Source of the DNA: Methanosarcina sp.
GTDB taxonomy: Archaea; Halobacteriota; Methanosarcinia; Methanosarcinales; Methanosarcinaceae
Assembly (NCBI GenBank): GCA_013331265.1
Contig: DUGS01000115.1
Coordinates: 6,846 to 23,962, forward strand
Direction of reading: 5' to 3'
DNA length: 17,117 bases
Every line of letters starts with the position of its first letter. Position 1 is the first letter of the stretch. Positions 6,239 through 14,726 of this stretch are shown here, in pieces. The position numbers were made by a program, and so were the translations under genes. The notes under the pieces are model-generated. The model saw nothing but the letters and a program-made list of their open reading frames with translations, was not told the DNA's origin and ran no database searches.

Positions 6239-7069
6239 TTAAAATTCGATCAGTCCATTCGGGTAGTATATAACACTCCTGCCATGAAAATATTCGCCTC
6301 CGGGATGCCTGTACCCGTTTGACCCGCTCCAATCGAAGTTGAGCCAGTACTCTGTCCTTTGCCCATCATCCATCACTCTTTCGGAGTACCACACATTTTC
6401 GGCAGAAGGGTACCGCTTTGCTACATAGTCCATTATCCTGTAAGCCGTATCCATGTCATCCCCGATATATAGTTCAGGATAGGCATGCCCGTAAGAATCG
6501 TTATATGTGGTGACCACCCTTGTGTTAAACCCCATATTTTTCAGAAGGGCAGACATAACAATGGAATAGTCATCGCAGTCTCCTATATATCCGCTGTCGA
6601 TAGTCTGTGAAGCCCCGAAGAAAAACTCGGCATTTTTGTCGTACCTGTACTGCCAGTTCCTGTTTACATGATTAAACACAGCACAGGCATCTCCCATATT
6701 ATATCCTGAAGTCTTTCCTGTAATATTGAAGACCTCTTCCACTATTCTTTCCTCTCCTGAACCAATAGCTCTCTGAAAATTCAGAGATAGCAGCCTGTAT
6801 TCCTTTGGATAAACAGCACGTGACTTCTCTTCGGAATATGCAGGCACCTCAGGTATCTCAGGGAAGATGATACCTTCATCACTTTCACTACTTCCAGTAA
6901 CGTTAACTTCCTGAGCTTCGGAATCTTCCTCCTGAACAGCTCCTTCAGGCGTCAGTTTATTCAATTTGTCAGCAACAAGATCCTCTTTAAGGTTTCCAGT
7001 ATCTATACAACCGGCTGTAATGGATACAAAAAAAATGAGGAATATAATTAAAGCCTTTTCGTGGGCCAC
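6239..7069 (-). CDS. Lipoprotein with transglutaminase-like cysteine domain
   Basis: The 276-residue product has a hydrophobic signal ending in TAGC, so C21 is the likely lipid-modified residue and the protein is anchored outside the membrane. An acidic, low-complexity spacer follows (about 25-80). The C-terminal domain carries IGDCDDYSIVMSALLKNMGFNTRVV with C165 and GHAYPEL with H195. These match the nucleophile and histidine of the transglutaminase-like cysteine peptidase fold; an aspartate among the residues following H195 probably completes the triad. A role in cell-surface protein cross-linking or cleavage is inferred. The GTG start at 7069 lies 8 nt after GGAG. It is transcribed alone; zinc protein D has its own promoter downstream. 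Confidence 0.8.
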   Translation of the reverse strand: MAHEKALIIFLIFFVSITAGCIDTGNLKEDLVADKLNKLTPEGAVQEEDSEAQEVNVTGSSESDEGIIFPEIPEVPAYSEEKSRAVYPKEYRLLSLNFQRAIGSGEERIVEEVFNITGKTSGYNMGDACAVFNHVNRNWQYRYDKNAEFFFGASQTIDSGYIGDCDDYSIVMSALLKNMGFNTRVVTTYNDSYGHAYPELYIGDDMDTAYRIMDYVAKRYPSAENVWYSERVMDDGQRTEYWLNFDWSGSNGYRHPGGEYFHGRSVIYYPNGLIEF

Positions 7070-7400
7070 AAAATCAGCTCCATAAGTACTTTAGGAGTTA
7101 GATAAGTAAATAAACGTCTCTAAATATTCTAGAATATAAACGTCTCTAAATACTGGGATTAATTTTATTTTAAATTTCAAATTTTATATTTCCCTCTTCC
7201 TTTTTAAAAATATCCCGCATTTTGGATAATCAATTCCTTCACAATATTTCCCATTTGGACAAAAATGGGGACATGATGAGTAATATTTACATTTCAAGCG
7301 AAAAAGAGTAGACAAGAATCCCATATATATACACGCAGGTCCCCATATTGTCAAATATATTCATGTATAAATATTCCATTCATGATACATTGCATTAATT
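7070..7400. other. Non-coding gap with repeated box and palindrome
   Basis: The only clear structures are two copies of TAAACGTCTCTAAATA (7111-7126, 7137-7152) and, between them, the 14-bp palindrome ATATTCTAGAATAT (7124-7137). They lie about 40-85 nt before the lipoprotein start, where its promoter should be, and could be an operator. 7160-7400 is AT-rich with nothing else visible. Confidence 0.55.
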
Positions 7401-7655
7401 TTATGCCTGTACCTGCTCTGTTTCATTATTTGGTATCCTTAGATTTTCTGAATTGATCTCGGTTATTTTAAAGTATGGCAACCCTTTAACTGCCAGCAGA
7501 GCCATTGAATATTCCATATCCGGAGTATATTCCTTTATCTTGATAGGACTGGCTATGGTGTTAAGCAGTTCTTCAAGGTTGGGACTGTTTGATTTCCATG
7601 TCCCGTTACTCTGTGTTTCAGCAGTAAAAATTTTCCACTCTATTTTTACAGACAT
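7401..7655 (-). CDS. Small conserved-looking protein of unknown function
   Basis: I do not recognise this 84-residue protein. It is soluble in appearance, has no cysteine, no membrane segment and no signal. It starts MSVKIEWKIFTAE, has a mixed middle (NLEELLNTIASPIKIKEYTPDMEYSMALLAVKGLPYFKI) and ends in a polar tail. The frame is open back to an ATG at 7715. The start at 7655 is chosen because GGGAGG lies 6 nt before it, which makes a real gene likely. Possible TATA DNA is at about 7735-7743. It stands alone between the permease and the lipoprotein, all on the minus strand. Confidence 0.6.
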   Translation of the reverse strand: MSVKIEWKIFTAETQSNGTWKSNSPNLEELLNTIASPIKIKEYTPDMEYSMALLAVKGLPYFKITEINSENLRIPNNETEQVQA

Positions 7656-7877
7656 TAGTATCCTCCCCATGAGAAAACTTATTTTTTGCGCAACATGCTC
7701 AAAAAAATAAATCATTAGTACTCCGGTTTAAGTACTTTTATATGTTTGCGCATATAACATTTTATTACCCATATAACCAGAGATCTACTTTCAAAACCTG
7801 AAATTCTTGATCAGAAAATAAAATTCAAAATAACCTGAAAAATATGAACTGCTGCTCCTTTAACTTAAATAGCCTGG

Positions 7878-10118
7878 TCAAACATCCTGGCCTTTTTTCT
7901 TCCTGAATCTTGTATAGATTTTCCGGGAAGATTTTTTCAGCAGGTAATTCAGGCTTTCTTTTGAGATCGGCTTTGATTTTTTAACTATCATTACCGACTT
8001 TCTGGAATGCCTGGCAATCCTCTGCGATAGTGTGCTTAGCAAAGAAACCTTAAATCTCTCACTCGAGTCCCCTATAATTGTCAGATCGTAACCGTTTGAA
8101 ACTTCCAGTATGGCATCCTCTATAGAATATCTTTCGAGCAGTTTGAAGCTTACAGGTATAGAAGGGATCTTTTTGACAAGATCTTCAAGTTCTTCAGCAA
8201 GTTTTTCCTTCCTGTCCTGGTCTTCATCAGGGTTGACAATGCTGATTATTCTTATTGAAGCTCCTGTATTTGCAGCGATCTTTTTTGCAAGAGAAAGACC
8301 GTGTACAGAGTTTTCTTTTCCGTTGTAGGCTACAAGGATCTTCTTAATATAATCAGGCAAATGCCCTTTTAAGAGAGCGATCTGGCTTTTAGAGGACAGG
8401 AGGACATCATTTGTTACGCCTCCAAACGAGTACTTGAACCTCTTTGAATCGTGCCAGCCCATTATGATTATGTCAGCATTCTCTATTTCAGCCTGTTCTA
8501 TTATCGAATTTGAAATTTTATGGTCAAAAGCGACAATAAATTCTCTTTTGTTCCCAAATTTTGCAGGATATTGCTCGAAATCTTCCCGAAAACGGTAGTC
8601 CATCTCAATACGTTTCTCATGATAGGCTTCCTGAACCACAGTTAAAGTAGTCTGGCTCGGAACTTCGATCACGTGCAGGCAGATTATCTCATTTCCCAGA
8701 AGGTCTGCCAGTTTCAGAAGGTCTCGCTCATGTCCCGGGTTAGAAACAGGTACAAGTACTCTGCCAACAGGTTTTGGTTCGGAACTTACTTTCTCTACAT
8801 TATTTTCCAGCAGGTCAAAAAGGTTGTATGCTGGCAAAGCTTTGTCTTTTCCATAGAACATGTACCAGCCGGCTCCGGCAAATATCATCAATACGGAAAA
8901 GAGTAACGGTAAACCGCCAAGAAGAGGCAGCAGCAGTATGCTCCCGACCACTCCGAAGATCTGTGTGAAAGGGAAAAAGGGATCGCGAAATGTCGGTTCA
9001 TATCCGGGTAGAGTCCGCTTTCTCAGGATGATTACTGCCACATTTAGCAGTATGAATATCAAAATGTTAAAAGCCCCTCCAAGCCTTGCCAGCTCCTCTA
9101 TATCAAACAAAAACAGGAGCAAAACCATCACTGATCCGGTGACCAGGATAGCATTATGAGGTGTCTCAAATTTTTGATGAATCCTAACAAACCATTCTGG
9201 CATCAATGCATCCCTGCTCATTGCAAAAGGAAACCTGGAAGATGACAGTATGGCGCCGTTAGCTGTTGAAAGCGTTGCAAAAAGGGCAGCGCAGGCAATA
9301 AAAAATTTCCCGGAATCGCCTGCAATCAAACCTGCTATCTCTGCCAGGGGAGTAACTGTTGCCGCAATTCCTTCAGAACCTGAAAATCCTGCGACTACAA
9401 CCATTATGCCTACATAAAAAAGGGTTACTACAACTGCTGAAGCGATAAATGCCCTGGGCAAGTTCTTTGACGGATTTTTCACTTCTTCAGCGACCGCAGA
9501 AGCTTCTGCCAGTCCCAGATAAGAAATGAAAATCATCCCTGCTGTAGTGAATATCGGTATTATCCCATTTGGGGCTACCGGGAAGAAATTTTCCGGCTTA
9601 ATCTCGAGAGATACTTTGCCAATGAATAAAGCCAGTATTAACAGTAAGAGAATGACAATAATATTCTGCAGGGAACCACTGCTTTTTGCCCCGCGGTAAT
9701 TAATAATTAAAAGGAGTATTCCTGTAACAGCCGCTACTAAATAGATTGGCATGGGGTAAAAGACCTGAGCGTACTCTGCAAGCCCTATGAGAGCAAACGT
9801 GCCTTTGAATATCAGCGCCATCCAGGACCCGAGCCCTATCGCCGCACCAAAAGCGGCTCCCATTGTCCTGCTGATATAGTAATAGCTGCCTCCTGCTAAA
9901 GGCATGCCTGTTGCCAATTCTGCCATGCTGATGGCTGTGGCTATGGAAATAAGCCCACCCAGCAGAAATGAAATTATTGCTCCAGAACCTGCATTCGCCA
10001 TGGCAATTCCGGGGAGAAGAAATATTCCTGCTCCAATCATTGTCCCGGTACCAATTGCAAAAGTAGAGAAAAAACCCAGGCTGCGACCCAGCCTTTCCGT
10101 TGTTTCAACTGTCGCCAT
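7878..10118 (-). CDS. APC-family amino-acid permease fused to two universal stress (UspA) domains
   Basis: The 746-residue protein begins with an amino acid-polyamine-organocation (APC) transporter of about 12 membrane helices (roughly 10-430). It has the family's GIGTMIGAGIF-type first-helix motif (GTGTMIGAGIFLLPG), LAGGSYYY in helix 3 and EEVKNPSKNLPRA. Two cytoplasmic universal-stress-protein domains follow, about 450-585 (VLVPVSNPG ... IIMGWHDSKRFKYSFGGVTNDVL) and 590-725 (ILVAYNGKENS ... IIGDSSERFKVS), each with a nucleotide-binding-like C-terminal loop. Usp domains on transporters usually regulate transport in response to energy state; the substrate cannot be told. The ATG follows GGAG at 6 nt. 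TATA-like TATATAG lies near 10165-10171. It is a single transcription unit. Confidence 0.9.
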   Translation of the reverse strand: MATVETTERLGRSLGFFSTFAIGTGTMIGAGIFLLPGIAMANAGSGAIISFLLGGLISIATAISMAELATGMPLAGGSYYYISRTMGAAFGAAIGLGSWMALIFKGTFALIGLAEYAQVFYPMPIYLVAAVTGILLLIINYRGAKSSGSLQNIIVILLLLILALFIGKVSLEIKPENFFPVAPNGIIPIFTTAGMIFISYLGLAEASAVAEEVKNPSKNLPRAFIASAVVVTLFYVGIMVVVAGFSGSEGIAATVTPLAEIAGLIAGDSGKFFIACAALFATLSTANGAILSSSRFPFAMSRDALMPEWFVRIHQKFETPHNAILVTGSVMVLLLFLFDIEELARLGGAFNILIFILLNVAVIILRKRTLPGYEPTFRDPFFPFTQIFGVVGSILLLPLLGGLPLLFSVLMIFAGAGWYMFYGKDKALPAYNLFDLLENNVEKVSSEPKPVGRVLVPVSNPGHERDLLKLADLLGNEIICLHVIEVPSQTTLTVVQEAYHEKRIEMDYRFREDFEQYPAKFGNKREFIVAFDHKISNSIIEQAEIENADIIIMGWHDSKRFKYSFGGVTNDVLLSSKSQIALLKGHLPDYIKKILVAYNGKENSVHGLSLAKKIAANTGASIRIISIVNPDEDQDRKEKLAEELEDLVKKIPSIPVSFKLLERYSIEDAILEVSNGYDLTIIGDSSERFKVSLLSTLSQRIARHSRKSVMIVKKSKPISKESLNYLLKKSSRKIYTRFRKKKGQDV

Positions 10119-10570
10119 TAATATCTCCGTCTTCCAGAACTTTTTGAACCGATAAATAAAGCTCTATATATCTTCATTTTATTATTATATTTATTTTTTA
10201 ATCGTACATTTCTGCACTGTGCATCGGGACAGAAAACGACAGTTCAAATCCCTGCTTAATGGGTCATTCTTTTAAATAAAGCGAGAATAAAAGTGGACAG
10301 TCTTGATGCGTATATAGTACAATTTTGTATTAATGAGTACTGATTATTAATATCATTTTTGCATCGGAAACCTCCGCCAGCTTGTCTGGCGGCCCTGCAC
10401 AAAACGAGAAAGGAGTTAAAGGACAAGAAGTAAAAAGGAGAATAAATAAGAAAAAGAGGCTTGAAAAAGCGACAAAAAGCAATGAAGAACGGTTAGGTAT
10501 GGCAAATATAGCTGTACGGGTTAGAACCCATTACCCTTATTTCGAGCCCAGCCAATTCTTTCGTTTATTC
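10119..10570. other. Intergenic gap with GC-rich hairpin
   Basis: It holds the permease promoter (TATA-like DNA near 10165) and a perfect 7-bp GC-rich hairpin at 10374-10392 (CCGCCAG, 5-nt loop, CTGGCGG). On the minus strand the hairpin runs into GGAGG, 6 nt before an ATG that opens only three codons (10357-10368). A + frame at 10382-10975 exists but runs antisense through the next gene and is not supported. Confidence 0.5.
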
Positions 10571-11746
10571 TCAATATTCAAAAACATTCTCAATCGACAG
10601 CTCTGCCAGTTTCAGCACTTTTTCTCTAAAGGCGAACAGGCTCTCAAAAACAGCCGAATTTTGTCCTTTCAAAAGCTCCTGCTTTACTCTCCTGCCTACT
10701 ATATCATCTCTTCCCGGCTCCAGTCTGAGTATAACAGAACCCGGAAGTGTATTTGTCCCACAGGTGATGTTATCGCAGTCCCCGTCTGTGATTCCAATTA
10801 TTGGGATTCCAAGCCTGTAAAGGATATCGCCTGCAATAGCTGTGGTGTCATCTCCAACTGTAACTGCAAGATCAGCCCCGGCGGCCAGTTCATAGGTATT
10901 TTCGGCAGCGTGGTCTATAAGCACAACTTTTCCTGGTACGACATTTCCTGCCCCTGCCCGGAAAGTAGAACCTGATTTTCGGGCACTGGCATTTAGTTTC
11001 CGGGCTTCCGGGAGCAAAGAACCAATTCTCCGGATTTCCCCGCTTTTTATCCATGCTCTGGCAAGGTCAACAGGGTCCCTTTTTTCGTAATTATGGAGCT
11101 TTTCGAGCCCATGGTCTTTTATCTCACCACCTTTGATTGCAGTGATGAAGCCATTTTCGGATATTATTCTTATTTCCGAAGACAGGGCTTTTCCTATAAT
11201 AATCCCGTTTACAAAGATATTTTCTCCGGGAAGAACTCCTGAGACCTCGCGGATAATCCTGGTCTTGCCGGTTTTGGGGTTGTTTTTCAGGCAAACCGAA
11301 TTGTGGAAGAGCAGAGGGGTTTCGGCAGAAAGCTCAAGTACTTTGGAGAGTTTTTCAATGCAGTTTCCAGCTTTTTTGTTCAGGGGTATGAGCTTCCCGA
11401 AGGGGCACCCTGGGCTTTCAATCTGGACCAATGGCTTCTTTTCAGGCTCTTTCAGGCGAGAAGCAACCTTTGATCCGAAGATCCTGCCGGTTTCGAAAGT
11501 TTTTCCTCTATTCAGCAGGCAAATAAGGTCTGCTGTTTCAAAAGAATATTCTATGCAGACACTTGGCTTGAGATGCCTGGTTATATCTATAACTTTTTCA
11601 AGCCCGGCATCAAGGACGGCTGTCTTTCCCATGGTTCCGCCAAGCTCTGCTTTTACTTCGCCGAGGAGGGAGAGCTTTTCTAAAACTATTTTCGCTTCTC
11701 CCGAATCTATTACTTCGGGTCCATGGATTACAAGGCTGATTTTCAT
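10571..11746 (-). CDS. DUF2117-like methanogen conserved protein
   Basis: The 391-residue protein resembles the DUF2117 family of methanogens, which has no established function. It has an N-terminal alpha/beta region (MKISLVIHGPEVIDSGEA), IESPGCPFGKLIPLN with a lone cysteine, and a middle part (LPGENIFVNGIIIGKAL). The C-terminal region is VVLIDHAAENTYELAAGADLAVTVGDDTTAIAGDILYRLGIPIIGITDGDCDNI, reminiscent of a nucleotide-binding fold. No membrane segment is seen. A GTG six bases further up (11752) is part of the AGGTGA ribosome site, so the ATG at 11746 is preferred. TATA-like TTATATTAATAT is at 11773-11786, pointing to a very short leader. It is divergent from the hydrolase gene. Family name from memory of its motifs; function unknown. 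Confidence 0.7.
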   Translation of the reverse strand: MKISLVIHGPEVIDSGEAKIVLEKLSLLGEVKAELGGTMGKTAVLDAGLEKVIDITRHLKPSVCIEYSFETADLICLLNRGKTFETGRIFGSKVASRLKEPEKKPLVQIESPGCPFGKLIPLNKKAGNCIEKLSKVLELSAETPLLFHNSVCLKNNPKTGKTRIIREVSGVLPGENIFVNGIIIGKALSSEIRIISENGFITAIKGGEIKDHGLEKLHNYEKRDPVDLARAWIKSGEIRRIGSLLPEARKLNASARKSGSTFRAGAGNVVPGKVVLIDHAAENTYELAAGADLAVTVGDDTTAIAGDILYRLGIPIIGITDGDCDNITCGTNTLPGSVILRLEPGRDDIVGRRVKQELLKGQNSAVFESLFAFREKVLKLAELSIENVFEY

Positions 11747-11870
11747 TTTCACCTGACTTTAACTAAAAGGCACATATTAATATAACCTTTTATTACAGCC
11801 ATTATCCTAATTATGTCTTCTTTCTGACGTACCTCTTTTTCTTATATGCCCCTCATCCCTGTATTTTATG

Positions 11871-11918
11871 CTAACTATCCAATTATTATCGAAACTAACT
11901 ATCCAATTATTATCGAAA
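11871..11918. repeat. Perfect 24-bp tandem duplication
   Basis: Two identical copies, CTAACTATCC then AATTATTATC GAAA, at 11871-11894 and 11895-11918, in the promoter region between the two divergent genes and 57 nt before the hydrolase start. The change alters promoter spacing or duplicates a site for the + gene. Confidence 0.9.
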
Positions 11919-11974
11919 ATTACATTACGTATCGTTACGTTTTGACAAAAGACGAATGACCGTGAGGAAGAAAA

Positions 11975-12667
11975 ATGGCTGACTTAAAAATAACCTGGCT
12001 TGGGCATGCTGCTTTTTTGCTCGAAGCCGAAAAAAAACTCCTGATCGACCCATTTATTTCTGGAAACCCTAAAGCTCCGTGCACACCTGAAGACCTTGAT
12101 CCTGACATAATAGCTGTAACCCACGGGCACCGCGACCACCTGGGAGATACTATCGCTATTGGAGCCCGGACAGGCTGCCGGGTCATCTCTATCCATGAGG
12201 TTGCAAATTATATAAAATCAAAAGGTGTCTTTGCCGAAGGCATGAATAAGGGCGGCACAATTGAAGTGGAAGGTGTGACCCTTACCATGACTCAGGCACT
12301 TCATTCTTCTTCAATTGATGCTTCCGGCTTCAGTTTCGATGGAGGCAGCCCCGCAGGTTTTGTAATAAATATTGGCGGTTGTTCTATTTATCATGCCGGT
12401 GATACTGGAGTTTTCGGGGATATGCAGCTTATCGGAGAACTTTATGAACCCAAAATAGCCTTCCTACCAATAGGGAGCAGATTTACCATGGGCATAAAGG
12501 AAGCTGTAAAAGCCGTGGAACTGATTGAGCCTCATATTGTTGTGCCAATGCACTATAACACCTTTGACGTCATCAAGCAGGACCCTGAAGAGTTCAGAAA
12601 AGCCGTGGAATCAAAAGTTGATACGAAAGTAATTATTATGGAACCCGGGGAATCGATCGAGATCTGA
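11975..12667 (+). CDS. UPF0173-type metal-dependent hydrolase (metallo-beta-lactamase fold)
   Basis: The 230-residue protein of the metallo-beta-lactamase superfamily opens with ITWLGHAAFLLE and LLIDPFISGNP, as in UPF0173/UlaG-like proteins. The metal site is THGHRDHLGD (about 49-58, HxHxDH), ALHSSS, AGDTG (about 140) and MHY (about 194). Two metal ions, usually zinc or iron, should be bound. The family is cytoplasmic and its substrate is mostly unknown; a phosphodiester or lactone hydrolase role would be a guess. GAGG lies 7 nt before the ATG. Length is as usual for the family. It is transcribed alone. Confidence 0.92.
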   Translation: MADLKITWLGHAAFLLEAEKKLLIDPFISGNPKAPCTPEDLDPDIIAVTHGHRDHLGDTIAIGARTGCRVISIHEVANYIKSKGVFAEGMNKGGTIEVEGVTLTMTQALHSSSIDASGFSFDGGSPAGFVINIGGCSIYHAGDTGVFGDMQLIGELYEPKIAFLPIGSRFTMGIKEAVKAVELIEPHIVVPMHYNTFDVIKQDPEEFRKAVESKVDTKVIIMEPGESIEI

Positions 12668-12859
12668 TTTCTCGAAGTTTTCTCAATAAAAAAAAGACAG
12701 GGACTTCTCCAAGGGCTCCGGATATAGCTCCGAGGAAGTCAGCAAGCCTGCCGGTATCCGTACATGTCCCGTAGTACTGTAGCTTTAAGGATTGGAAGAA
12801 GTACTGTAGCTTTAAGGATTGGAAGTACACTGAAAAAAGTGGCCACATAAGGCACAGAA
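12668..12859. other. Gap with structured or decayed sequence and a 27-bp tandem repeat
   Basis: 12692-12745 can fold: GACTTC/GAAGTC closes an inner region with complementary GC-rich parts. The minus strand of the same stretch reads protein-like (CTDTGRLADFLGAISGALGEVP) but has no start or ribosome site of its own. Next come two 26-27-base tandem copies (12773-12799, 12800-12825) of AGTACTGTAG-CTTTAAGGATTGGAAG. It may be a small RNA, a gene relic or neither. Confidence 0.35.
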
Positions 12860-12880
12860 AGGCACGAAAAAAACGTGCCT
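12860..12880. terminator. Inverted repeat between convergent genes
   Basis: AGGCACG and CGTGCCT form a perfect 7-bp stem around seven A on the plus strand (seven T on the minus). Further GGCAC and GTGCC copies lie outside (12851-12855, 12893-12898). It sits between the hydrolase (+) and the secreted protein (-), so it may end both transcripts. Confidence 0.5.
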
Positions 12881-12944
12881 GTATTTGTTATTGCGTGCCT
12901 TTTGTGTTAATTGAACTTTTTATAAGGTCATTAAATTTCATGCC

Positions 12945-14726
12945 TTACTCAATACTATTTATATACACTTTATATATGTGTTCGTCCTCAACACGGAAAG
13001 TGATTGAGTTATCCGGCCTGTTTTCATAATCAAGGTACTTTTCGAGTGTAGTGTCGTAGACCTGTGTACTGTTTCCGGCAGTTATGTTTACGTTTACAAG
13101 AGCAGCACCATTTGTATGTGCATCAAATGAAAGCAGTTTCCCATCGTATTGCAGGTTTTCAAAACTTGCATCATATGTATTACGGCTTATCTGGTTGTAT
13201 TCGTAAAATGACACTATGGACATATTGTTTGCATAGCAGTTATCCACCCAGTCCTGAAACTTTGAGCGGCTTATCGAGTATTTTATTGCAGGTTCCACGT
13301 CAAGTTCATGGGTAAATACCGGATAGGCCATGCCCGCTTTTGATGCTGGCTCCCACCATTCCCATGTATCGTCGTATAGGTTTCCCACATCCCTTTCCGC
13401 ATGAATTACTGCATCTCCATTTCTCCAGGTCATTCCCAGGTTTTCATATGCATAAATTGCGTGTGTAAGGTTATCCTGGTTTCTCAGGCAGCACCAGCTT
13501 GTTGGTTTTCTACCGATTTTTTCATACACGTACTGGTGTTCCTCATCCATTACTCTGTATGCTTCTTCAAGTGGAAGGCTGTTTAACTCCTTTGTATAGT
13601 GTATGCCTACTTCCCAGGAATCGTTAGCGACCAGACTACGCAGGTAATTAATGTGTGTTTCATTGGATTTCTCAAGCAGTCCCTTATCAAACCACAGCGT
13701 ACCTCTATACCCTTTACTCTTCAGGTAGTCAATGCCTTCTTTGGTTCCATTCATCGGTCCATCAAGTCCGAACGGGACCATCTTATTATCCCCGATTGAG
13801 GTTATGATTTTTCTGTCCGCGGTCTGGTTTACACTGTATATATTAACGTCAAGGCGGGTCCCTTCTCCAAGGATAAAAGATGTGAACTTAATATATCCGT
13901 TTGAAAAATCGATATAAGGCAGCTTTTGCCTATCAAGATTATAGAATGGGGTAACTATGGAGCTGCCGTCCTGCGTGTAAATTGTGTTTGTTTTGTTACA
14001 GCCGTCAAACATTATTTTGAAGTTTACCTTTTCTGACGCGTCACCAAGAACCAGTTCTTCATATTTGATCTCTCCAGATTGGTCTCGATAATAACTTTTG
14101 AGCATGGTATGGTTCTCGATATTCTGAATTAACAGTCTTGAACCCGGGCTATCCAGTTCAACAAAACTCTCAGGGTCGTCAGTGTTTACATCCATTGAAA
14201 CTTCATAGGCAGATTTTGCCATTGGTGTCAGGTTGCATATGTACAGAGCTCCCGCCTGCCTTGGTTCCTCAAGATAATGAATTATAGGGACAGAAGTACA
14301 TTTACAAAATGTAAAAATATCCAGATTGCTTCTAAAGTGACCCAGGTACTCATTTATTCCAAAACAGGAAATAATATCAAAATCCGGAAGTAAACAGCAT
14401 GGGATTAGAGGAGAGTCTCTTATATTCGTATACTTTAGCGTGTTTGAAGTGTTATTAAAGCATATATCTGAGTTCTCTGTTGCATATATACTTGAATATA
14501 ATTTATCGTAAACCTCTTCTCTATGAACCTTTGCGATAAAGACATTAGCTGGAAGGTTGTTTGCTTCAGAATAGTTCTGTGAGAACAGGACAAGGCTGCC
14601 CTGATTAATATTCTCAGTTACTTTTGAGTTGCCTGTATCAGGGGACGCGTACGCTCCTCCTATCCACAGATAATTTAACATGAACAATATGAAAATAAAC
14701 ATTTTTAGATGATTGAAATTCCTCAC
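12945..14726 (-). CDS. Secreted protein with degenerate polysaccharide-deacetylase-like region
   Basis: The 593-residue protein has an N-terminal signal peptide (hydrophobic about 9-27, cleavage near AYAS). It carries many N-x-S/T sequons and about a dozen cysteines, including a CxC (141-143) and CC pairs (110-111, 412-413), fitting an extracellular glycoprotein. The first 300 residues are unrecognised. Residues about 317-470 resemble a NodB/polysaccharide-deacetylase barrel: GLDGPMNGTKEGIDYLKSKGYRGTLWFDKGLL, WEVGIHY, then a helix with YEKIGRKPTSW. The usual catalytic TFDD and HxxxH metal motifs are not intact (WEVGIHY stands where HExGxH is normal), so it may bind or act on glycans differently. 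The GTG start at 14726 follows GGTGAT. TATA-like GATATAAAAG is near 14775-14783. Confidence 0.65.
   Translation of the reverse strand: MRNFNHLKMFIFILFMLNYLWIGGAYASPDTGNSKVTENINQGSLVLFSQNYSEANNLPANVFIAKVHREEVYDKLYSSIYATENSDICFNNTSNTLKYTNIRDSPLIPCCLLPDFDIISCFGINEYLGHFRSNLDIFTFCKCTSVPIIHYLEEPRQAGALYICNLTPMAKSAYEVSMDVNTDDPESFVELDSPGSRLLIQNIENHTMLKSYYRDQSGEIKYEELVLGDASEKVNFKIMFDGCNKTNTIYTQDGSSIVTPFYNLDRQKLPYIDFSNGYIKFTSFILGEGTRLDVNIYSVNQTADRKIITSIGDNKMVPFGLDGPMNGTKEGIDYLKSKGYRGTLWFDKGLLEKSNETHINYLRSLVANDSWEVGIHYTKELNSLPLEEAYRVMDEEHQYVYEKIGRKPTSWCCLRNQDNLTHAIYAYENLGMTWRNGDAVIHAERDVGNLYDDTWEWWEPASKAGMAYPVFTHELDVEPAIKYSISRSKFQDWVDNCYANNMSIVSFYEYNQISRNTYDASFENLQYDGKLLSFDAHTNGAALVNVNITAGNSTQVYDTTLEKYLDYENRPDNSITFRVEDEHIYKVYINSIE

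Noticed and set aside
6055..6273. 72-codon plus-strand frame
   Set aside because: No ribosome site, overlaps the leader promoter and the lipoprotein end; no recognisable protein.
7656..7715. Longer form of the small unknown protein from 7715
   Set aside because: The strong GGGAGG ribosome site fits the ATG at 7655, and the added residues lie across that site.
10382..10975. 197-codon plus-strand frame
   Set aside because: Mostly antisense to the DUF2117-like gene, no ribosome site, and composition is a mirror of that gene.
11747..11752. GTG start two codons earlier for the DUF2117-like gene
   Set aside because: The GTG is part of the AGGTGA ribosome site serving ATG 11746.
12636..12848. 70-codon minus-strand frame
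   Set aside because: It runs through the 27-bp tandem repeat and into the hydrolase end, with no ribosome site; only its middle looks protein-like.
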